Source: Cymbidium sinense
Taxonomy: Eukaryota > Streptophyta > Magnoliopsida > Asparagales > Orchidaceae
Direction: 5' to 3'
Assembly: GCA_021442155.1 (NCBI GenBank)
Contig: CM038216.1
Span: 160,503,983 to 160,567,982 of the forward strand
Length of the DNA: 64,000 nt
Under the pieces are notes generated by a model. It did not search any database and was not told the origin of the DNA. It saw nothing but the letters and a program-made list of their open reading frames with translations. Shown in pieces: positions 60,350-64,000 of the stretch (position 1 is its first letter; every line of letters begins with the position of its first letter). The translations under genes and the position numbers were made by a program.

Positions 60350-63300
60350 TCAAATGACCAAGTTGATTGGACCCAATGGGTCGATTGGAGTTTGTCAAAT
60401 GGGTCCTTTAATTGATTTGGTTTTGGGTCAATTGAGCCTAATGGATCAAATTTTGGGTTTTGAATTGAGTTTAATAATTGATTTGGGTTTAATTGGATTT
60501 TGGCTCATTTGGGCATTTTGGGTTCAAATGGCCTAGTTTGGGTTAATTTAATTTATTTAGGTCAATTAGCTTGATTGGCTTGATTATAAAGTTCAGAATG
60601 AGAGTTTTGAATGGTTAGAGTGTTTTTTATGAAAATGAATTGAATTAGGTTGTATTGAAGGAACTTTGGTTAAGTCCATAGGATTATGTTAGGTTAAGGT
60701 CGGTTTAGGATGGATTTGGATTATGGGTTTCAATCATTTGGCTTGGAGCTTGGGTATGAATTGGAATTCAATTGGGATTTGTTGAATTGATTTGGGGTTT
60801 GGTTTTGGCTAAGGAGGCATAGACTTGATTTGGACATAGGATGGGTAGGCTTCCTAAGGTCCGAAGACATAGCATAAACCTATGGAAAGTCCTCCTAAGT
60901 CTCTAGGTTTGGGTTAAGTGCTCACTTAGTCACTAGAAGTGTCCTATGACTAAGAAGGTCTTAGTGTCTATGAGAATCCTAAGCCTAAGATGGGAAGATT
61001 GAACCCACACTCCAAAAGTGAGGTCAATAATCATAGAACGACCAAACCTAAGTCTAGGGTCCGTGACCTAATAATCTAGTGTGTGAAGGAAATGGATTTA
61101 TGTGGCAAGATATTTCTAGGCCTTTTTAGATTCAAGTTTCAATTTGGGTTTCCAATATTAATGTAATTTAAATTTAAGAATTTTTTAATTTTTATAATTT
61201 CGCTTCATAGGTACATGTCATTGTTATACTAGAGATACGAGATATCAAGACCTTCTTCAAACGACTACCACCTCAGACTATATACCATGTGTTGCTAATT
61301 ATATAATTTTGTTTTTTATTCTTTTAACTTCTTTTAGTCTTAAAATTAGTTTATTTTACCATGGGTGGTTTAAATTTAAGTGATTTAATGATTTGTAATT
61401 TCTTTTTCATATTAGGTGCATTTTATGTTAAGATGAAATTAAGTTTTCAAGAATGATGAATGAAATATATTCTACTTTGGGTGAAACCCATTCTATTCAA
61501 CATTCTAAATCCTAATAAAATGAAGCCTTCACCAAAAAATGAAGGTTCATTTTAAGGTCTAACTAAGATCCTAAGTATCTTAATTAACCTCATTTGGATT
61601 TGGTTTGAATTTAGTTCAATGAATGTTTTAATTTTGTTTATTTAAATTTTTATTTTAATTTATTCCTTTTATTTAATGTTGATTAATCATATCTTGATTT
61701 AGTTTATTTCTTTAAGATATGTTTCTTCAATCAAGTTCAATTAAGGTTACTTTATCATAATTTGATTTGAATTTGTTTTCACCTTAAGTCTAATTCATTT
61801 ATTATAGTTTGAATTTTATAATTTGATTTTATTCATTTATTTGATTAGATAAATTTCATTATTTGATTTGTATTATTCATTTAACTTAGATTACTTAAGT
61901 TAATTTATTACATTAGTGTTTATATTTTTGTAATTTACTTTGATTTAATTTTTATTTTGATTTCCTTACATAATCTGTTTAGTTTATTTAGATTTATTAT
62001 ATTGTTCTTATTATGGTTTTGGTTTTATATTTTTATTTTAATTCAATTCTTTGTTCATTTAATTTTGGCTTTAAGTTAATTTTATTTGTTGGTTAATATT
62101 TATGTTGTGTTTATTATATGTTTGTTTTATATTTATATTTTGTGTAATCCATGTTCAATGTATATTTACTTTATATTTATGTTAGGTTTAGTAATTTAGA
62201 TTAAAGTTTTACATTTTAGTTTATTTTAATTACTTAAATAATTCATCACATTTTAATTTCATAATGCATTGACTTATATGTTTTCAATTAATTTGATTTT
62301 AATCACATTCATATAATCATTTCATTTCATTATGAAGTTTGGATTAATTTTATTGGCCTCAACTTATCATTCCATTTATTGGTTTAGGTCAGTTCATTAT
62401 ATGCTATGGATTTAATTTTCTAAGTTTCAAATTATGTTAGTATAATTAATTTATTTGATTATATTTGTTATTGCTTTAAGATTATATAGTTCATTCATGT
62501 TGAATGAGTTCAGAGGGTTTATTTGTCAATGAAATTTATATTTAGATCTAAATTTATTGGCTAACCTTAATCCTAATTTGTTAAAGTGATTATTTAATTA
62601 ATTTTCATTCCTTTAATCACTTCATTAAGTTTCTTTAAATATATAATCAATTGATTTTATTAACATCAGAGGATTAGACAATTTCTTTTGAGTGGTATGA
62701 AGTTAATTGAAATGTTCTAAATTGATTTTGGAAAGTTTTATAATTTTTTGATTTAATATTTAATGTAATTGACATAGGGATTTGGAAATTCAATAACTCC
62801 CACTATATATGTTAATTAGCCTTGAAAGTTTTATGACAAATGGTTCATTTCTAATTTGATTTACTTAAAATTTCATCTTGATCCTGCGTCATTTTGGCGG
62901 CACACATAGTTTTGATTCAAGCCATCTGATTGAAGATCGGATGGCTTAGATCGCCTTGTGGATTCCTATAGGGATAAAAATCATAGAGTCTGACTAAATC
63001 AAAACCTTCCATTCCAAATAGAAGGAATGGACGATAGAGATTGTTTCTCCTTCAACGATTGTGAAAGCAGTGAGCCGTCAATCAATTCAAGGAGATTTCT
63101 AGTGATCCGGTTGGTGAACTTTGCCGACTTTGTCCATAAAATCATCATTGAATTGAATAGAAGGCGTCTATATGGTTTGATCTCCTTGAGATCAAATCCA
63201 TTTCAAAAGATTTAAAATCAAAGCTTAGGAGGTCAGGTTTGGTGTGTACCTCGTTTGTGGCAATCTCAAGTGATGGGGTTGACTTGGTTAGCTTTGGAAT

Positions 63301-64000
63301 GATGCAACGAGCCTCTAGAAAGAAGTTGAGTTGCCTCCTCTTAGATCAACTTATGGACAAAAGCATGGATGATTCTAGCTTGGTCATTTTTTCAAAGGCT
63401 TTGGGGATCTGGGAAAGGTTATGCTCAACTTCATTTCACTCGTGGAAGGTGATGGAATGCTTAATTTGGCATGAGATGATCTCTCTCTTCTTTCGCCTTT
63501 AGAGGCTGAGAGCCTCTTTATGCCTTTCCTCTCTCTCTTGGTTGGCAAGGGTGATTGCCAACCTTGGAGGCTAGCTCCAAGGGTGATCAACTAATTTACA
63601 ACTATCTAGAGGTGCTGAGATGGAAGAACAAGGAGAGAGAATGGATTGGGGATAAATCCTTATCTTCATGCATCTCCTTCTTATCATGGCATATTCCTTT
63701 TTTTTGGATTGACTTGGACTTGATTAGGTTGCTTAAGATTAGTTTTCAATCACCCTTAACCCATCATAGAATGGGTTTAGATGTGTTCCAAGGCATTTGG
63801 TTTAAGTTTGGGTTCAAAGGTATCATTTAAAAATTCATTTATCTAGGTTGTCTTGGAATAGTCCATTTGGTTGATTAACATTAAATTGATACTTCAATTA
63901 GAATAATTTAATCATTTAAGATGTTGTTAATCAAAGATTTTAATGGAATTTGAAGTTTATGATTTGATTTACCTTGCTGAACTCATTATTTGAGTAAGTA
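60350..64000. repeat. Large duplication, copy 2 (cut by window end)
   Basis: Counterpart of 40903-44615 in the same orientation, carrying the same P head junction (61029/61030), the AT-rich block and the GC-richer block. Small frames at 63027-63215, 63239-63502 and 63555-63830 are open here but broken in copy 1 by indels. They resemble no known protein and are not called genes. Confidence 0.92.
61030..64000 (-). mobile_element. Older family P relative, minus strand (duplicate of 41670-44615)
   Basis: Same content as 41670-44615: degraded subrepeat core (~61210-61285), AT-rich block (61300-62880), GC-richer block (62880-63860) and the start of the low-complexity zone. Its head would lie beyond the window. 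Copy 2 keeps some bases that copy 1 lacks in the GC block. Confidence 0.6.

Larger units (their letters stand above)
57093..61029 (-). mobile_element. Family P copy, minus strand, tail-truncated and internally deleted
   Basis: Head TATTGACCTCAC at 61029 on the minus strand, low-complexity zone (59700-61000), GC-richer block (58942-59700), short AT-rich remnant, three subrepeat cores (57990-58625) and the first part of the tail down to 57093. Compared with 49970-57092 it lacks ~1.5 kb between the AT-rich and GC blocks (breakpoint ~58942) and the last ~1.7 kb of the tail. It meets the truncated head of that copy at 57092/57093. 60350-61029 belongs to the large duplication. Confidence 0.8.

Noticed and set aside
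63027..63830. Three plus-strand frames and one minus-strand frame in duplication copy 2
   Set aside because: Copy 1 of the duplication has frame-breaking indels at the same places and none of the frames resembles a known protein.
1..64000. tRNA, rRNA, organellar insert or bacterial operon
   Set aside because: None was seen by eye: no cloverleaf-like GC-rich clusters, no rRNA signatures and no operon-like gene spacing. A dedicated scan could not be run.

Overview
This window looks like nuclear, gene-poor, repeat-packed DNA from a flowering plant with a repeat-rich genome. It is AT-rich. The only recognisable proteins are fragments of plant retroelements: Ty3/gypsy gag, Ty1/copia pol, and a LINE reverse transcriptase with its RNase H. 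I found no intact protein-coding gene, no tRNA or rRNA gene and no bacterial or organellar signature. I cannot name the species. There is one 100-base assembly gap (31108-31207).

Most of the window consists of copies of one very large repeat family, labelled here 'family P', in both orientations. A full P unit is about 6.4-7.2 kb. In its own 5'-to-3' direction it contains: (1) a head beginning TGTTGACCTCAC with a short palindrome; (2) 1-2 kb of low-complexity DNA crowded with TTGACC; (3) a GC-richer block of about 1 kb; (4) an AT-rich block full of TTAATTAA; (5) an array of up to three subrepeats, each with a conserved core of about 100 bp; (6) a tail with a TATA-like box followed by a hairpin; and (7) a terminus ending ACACCACA. 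The TG...CA ends and one perfect 5-bp target duplication point to LTR-type integration. I see no coding capacity that would mobilise the unit, so it is best read as a giant (solo) LTR or a non-autonomous LTR derivative.

Layout. 1-4318: old, shuffled P pieces in alternating orientation. 4371-5241: first copy of a second repeat, 'R2'. 5381-8569: tail half of a minus-strand P. 8570-17019: plus-strand P whose tail is interrupted or replaced by a minus-strand gypsy gag relic (15352-16790). 17020-18990: an LTR resembling the SIRE/Maximus copia type. 19070-19545: a 257-bp tandem duplication. 20139-20965: second R2 copy. 22733-23772: possible terminal-inverted-repeat element. 24462-26045: 5'-truncated LINE on the minus strand. 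26052-40902: a plus-strand P into which a second plus-strand P (30291-38462) has inserted; the gap lies inside the nest. 40903-45466: minus-strand P material. 45540-46119: a broken gene fragment that may be BTB/POZ-like. 46130-47990: degenerate copia pol. 48000-49969: LTR-like and unassigned sequence. 49970-57092 and 57093-61029: two minus-strand P copies fused end to end. 61030-64000: a continuation that repeats 41670-44615.

Two duplications stand out. The sequence at 40903-44615 recurs at about 60350-64000, roughly 19.4 kb away, and runs off the window. Sequence on the two sides of the gap (29471-31107 and 31208-32843) is also nearly the same and carries the same insertion junction twice. 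Both are either recent segmental duplications or assembly artefacts. The biology here is transposon accumulation, nesting, deletion and fusion rather than a pathway of cooperating genes.
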